Source: Paenibacillus silviterrae (lineage in GTDB: Bacteria > Bacillota > Bacilli > Paenibacillales > NBRC-103111). From it: a stretch of DNA of 64,000 bases. Below, one piece after another: positions 62,648-64,000 of the stretch (positions are counted from its first letter, which is position 1; the number at the start of each line of letters is the position of its first letter). The stretch is from NCBI RefSeq assembly GCF_030167925.1, contig NZ_JASKUT010000001.1, positions 2,914,001 to 2,978,000 on the forward strand. Direction: 5' to 3'. Position numbers and translations under genes: made by a program. Under the pieces are notes generated by a model. It saw nothing but the letters and a program-made list of their open reading frames with translations. It was not told the origin of the DNA and made no database searches.

Positions 62648-62941
62648 ATGGCCGAAACTCGTATTGGAGCTGTAACGGATTTCACTTCATTCCCTGCCGA
62701 AGTGAGTCTGGACAATCAAGCCTATTATTTAGTAAAGGATGGGGCCGATTACCGTCTCTTCTCCCGCCGCTGTCCTCATGCCGGGGCACGGGTGGAGGCC
62801 GCGGACGATTGCTTCGAATGCCCGGTGCACGGCTGGACGTTCGACCTAGAGACCGGCGCTTGTGAGAATGTGCCTTCGACAAGCTTAAAGAGCCTTTCCG
62901 TTATAGAGCGGGAGGGAGCATTATTCGCAGCCATCGGATAG
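62648..62941 (+). CDS. Small Rieske [2Fe-2S] protein
   Basis: 97 residues, almost only a Rieske domain. Cluster ligands are in RRCPHAGARV (Cys-x-His) and FECPVHGWTFDL (Cys-x-x-His), 16 residues apart between the two Cys. NirD- or ferredoxin-type Rieske proteins of this size pass electrons to oxygenases or reductases; no partner is adjacent. AAGGGGG precedes ATG. Own terminator follows. Confidence 0.9.
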   Translation: MAETRIGAVTDFTSFPAEVSLDNQAYYLVKDGADYRLFSRRCPHAGARVEAADDCFECPVHGWTFDLETGACENVPSTSLKSLSVIEREGALFAAIG

Positions 62942-62954
62942 GCTGCCTTCGGAT

Positions 62955-62988
62955 AGCAGTCCGCCGAGCAGCGGGCTGCTTGCTTTTT
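62955..62988 (+). terminator. Intrinsic terminator after the Rieske gene
   Basis: AGCAGTCCGC, CGAGCA, GCGGGCTGCT, then TGCTTTTT. Confidence 0.85.
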
Positions 62989-62996
62989 CAATCCAC

Positions 62997-63043
62997 AAAA
63001 AAGCCGTCCGACCGAAACCCGAAGGTATCAATCGAACGGCGTT
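62997..63043 (-). terminator. Intrinsic terminator after the STAS-domain gene
   Basis: Minus strand: GCCGTTCGATTG, loop, CGGTCGGACGGC with one mismatch, then six T. Confidence 0.8.
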
Positions 63044-63053
63044 TCCCTTACGC

Positions 63054-64000
63054 TTACACTTCCACTTTCATCCCATACTCCTCCAAGGCTTGCTCCAGGC
63101 TCCCCTTGGTCTCAACCTTGTCGGCGAACGTAATCCCCATATTGATCATCGTATTGGCAATTTCCGCCCGAACGCCCGTGACGACCGCCCGGCAGCCCAT
63201 CATGGAAATCCCGTCGATGATACGGAACAAGTGCGTTACTACGGCCGTATCCATATATGCGACACCGGACAGGTCGATGATCAGCTTGCGGATCTTCGTT
63301 GTACCGATTTGGGCCAGCACCTTTTCCTGAATTTTCTTCGCCCGAAACGTATCGATCGTCCCGACCAGGGCAAGAATCGACACGGTAGGAGCCAGCGGAA
63401 TCAACGGCACGGACAAATCATCGATCATTTCGCGGTGAGCTTGCAGTATATCCTCTTTAAACTGGGTGTAAGACATAAAAAAATGACGGAGGAAGGAATC
63501 AAGCGATACATTGATCCGTCGCTCCTGGCGGTAAAACTCTTCCCGGTCGGCAGGCTTGCCGCATTGCAAATCGTAATGGTACAGGAAATCCCACAATACC
63601 TTGCGAAACACCTGAAGCCATTCCAGCTTGAGGGCCAGTGTCAGCGAATGGCGAGCCCACAGCTTTCCCTCGTCCTTGGCAAACTGCACCAGCTCGTGCT
63701 CATGCCTTCCCAGCAGAAGGCCCACCAGCTTATGCGCATTGTCAATCAGATTGATACTGCTTTTGTTATTGATCTCATCGAGCTTCCCCCTGACATTGAC
63801 CGCCTCACGCAACAGGTATTCGTCGAACTTGTCCTGATTCACCGTAAAATAATCTCTTAGCGACTGGTTCTCCATGTAAGTCAATTCCATCTCTGTCACT
63901 CCCCACTCCGCCCCGCTCACGATCGGAAAAACAATCTGAAACTCCGTCCCTTGTCCAAGTCGGCTGCGAACTTGAATTGTTGCCTGATGTTGGTATATGG
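63054..64000 (-). CDS. Histidine kinase-RsbR/STAS fusion, 5' end outside window
   Basis: The frame is open to the window edge. Its first visible 26 residues, ending ATIQVRSRLGQGTEFQIVFP, are the last strand and G2 box of a histidine-kinase ATPase domain. With no stop between, the same frame continues into about 285 residues of RsbR type: an N-terminal helical RsbRD/globin-like region (ENQSLRDYFTVNQDKFDEYL to about 180 residues) and a C-terminal STAS domain (RKLIIDLSGVAYMDTAVVTH, then MMGCRAVVTGVRAEIANTMI). An internal start (GTG 63920, ATG in MELTYMENQ) could also yield the RsbR part alone. RsbR proteins are stressosome scaffolds that respond to stress. Confidence 0.8.
   Translation of the reverse strand, partial: IYQHQATIQVRSRLGQGTEFQIVFPIVSGAEWGVTEMELTYMENQSLRDYFTVNQDKFDEYLLREAVNVRGKLDEINNKSSINLIDNAHKLVGLLLGRHEHELVQFAKDEGKLWARHSLTLALKLEWLQVFRKVLWDFLYHYDLQCGKPADREEFYRQERRINVSLDSFLRHFFMSYTQFKEDILQAHREMIDDLSVPLIPLAPTVSILALVGTIDTFRAKKIQEKVLAQIGTTKIRKLIIDLSGVAYMDTAVVTHLFRIIDGISMMGCRAVVTGVRAEIANTMINMGITFADKVETKGSLEQALEEYGMKVEV

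Overview
The window looks like chromosomal DNA of a Paenibacillus-type Firmicute (Bacillales). The GC content is moderate, ribosome binding sites are strong AAGGAGG types, and U-tailed intrinsic terminators are frequent. Diagnostic content includes two LplB/LplC-type sugar ABC cassettes, each with a membrane-bound AraC regulator, an Amj-type lipid II flippase, the dctB/dctS/dctR/dctP C4-dicarboxylate set and pxpABC. No phage, transposase, CRISPR array or rRNA was seen. One tRNA (Gly, CCC) is present.

Layout. 1-5.2 kb: a sugar-use cassette on the minus strand (sensor AraC regulator, two permeases, and a GHL6-type glycoside hydrolase cut by the window edge). 5.4-7.8 kb: a LacI-type regulator broken by an in-frame TAG, divergent from an FAD oxidoreductase. 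8-11.1 kb: a chemoreceptor, an AT-rich islet with two small membrane proteins, tRNA-Gly and a small membrane protein. 11.2-14.6 kb: a large secreted 5'-nucleotidase/LysM protein behind a four-repeat Pho box. 14.7-19.7 kb: aldo/keto reductase, MFS transporter, two families of intergenic tandem repeats and a GGDEF-EAL protein. 19.8-23.7 kb: a nikR-DUF2203-CopCD operon facing a PadR pair. 23.7-27.9 kb: class I ribonucleotide reductase (nrdA, nrdB) with tandem NrdR boxes, a structured leader ending in a terminator, and a 160-nt hairpin between the genes. 28-30.2 kb: a two-gene phosphorelay/c-di-GMP operon. 30.4-36.8 kb: gamma-glutamylcyclotransferase, PxpA, PxpB and PxpC, with an intervening block of very small transcription units and a hairpin repeat; then an esterase and a DUF559-type nuclease. 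37-39 kb: repeats and a cytoplasmic-type 5'-nucleotidase. 39.1-49.1 kb: phnD and phnC-phnE separated by a second sugar ABC/AraC cassette. 49.2-52.8 kb: amj, an ABC-2 exporter and uroporphyrinogen-III synthase. 53-62.5 kb: dctB, a lipoprotein, dctS, dctR, a decayed amidase, a membrane protein, malic enzyme and dctP. 62.6-64 kb: a Rieske protein and a histidine-kinase/RsbR-type fusion cut by the window edge.

Working together: DctB, DctS and DctR are expected to sense C4-dicarboxylates and drive import by DctP; malic enzyme, 15 bp upstream of dctP, then turns malate into pyruvate. The cyclotransferase makes 5-oxoproline, which PxpABC hydrolyses to glutamate. PhnD with PhnC and PhnE forms a phosphonate importer, and two 5'-nucleotidases, one under a clear Pho box, add to phosphate scavenging.

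The most unusual items are the nrd leader and nrdA-nrdB hairpin, two tiny-peptide transcription units flanking a 120-bp hairpin repeat found twice in the window, an amidase whose frame survived loss of its catalytic core, an amber-interrupted LacI gene, a NikR with a histidine-rich tail, and the kinase-STAS fusion. All names rest on reading motifs by eye; no database search was possible.
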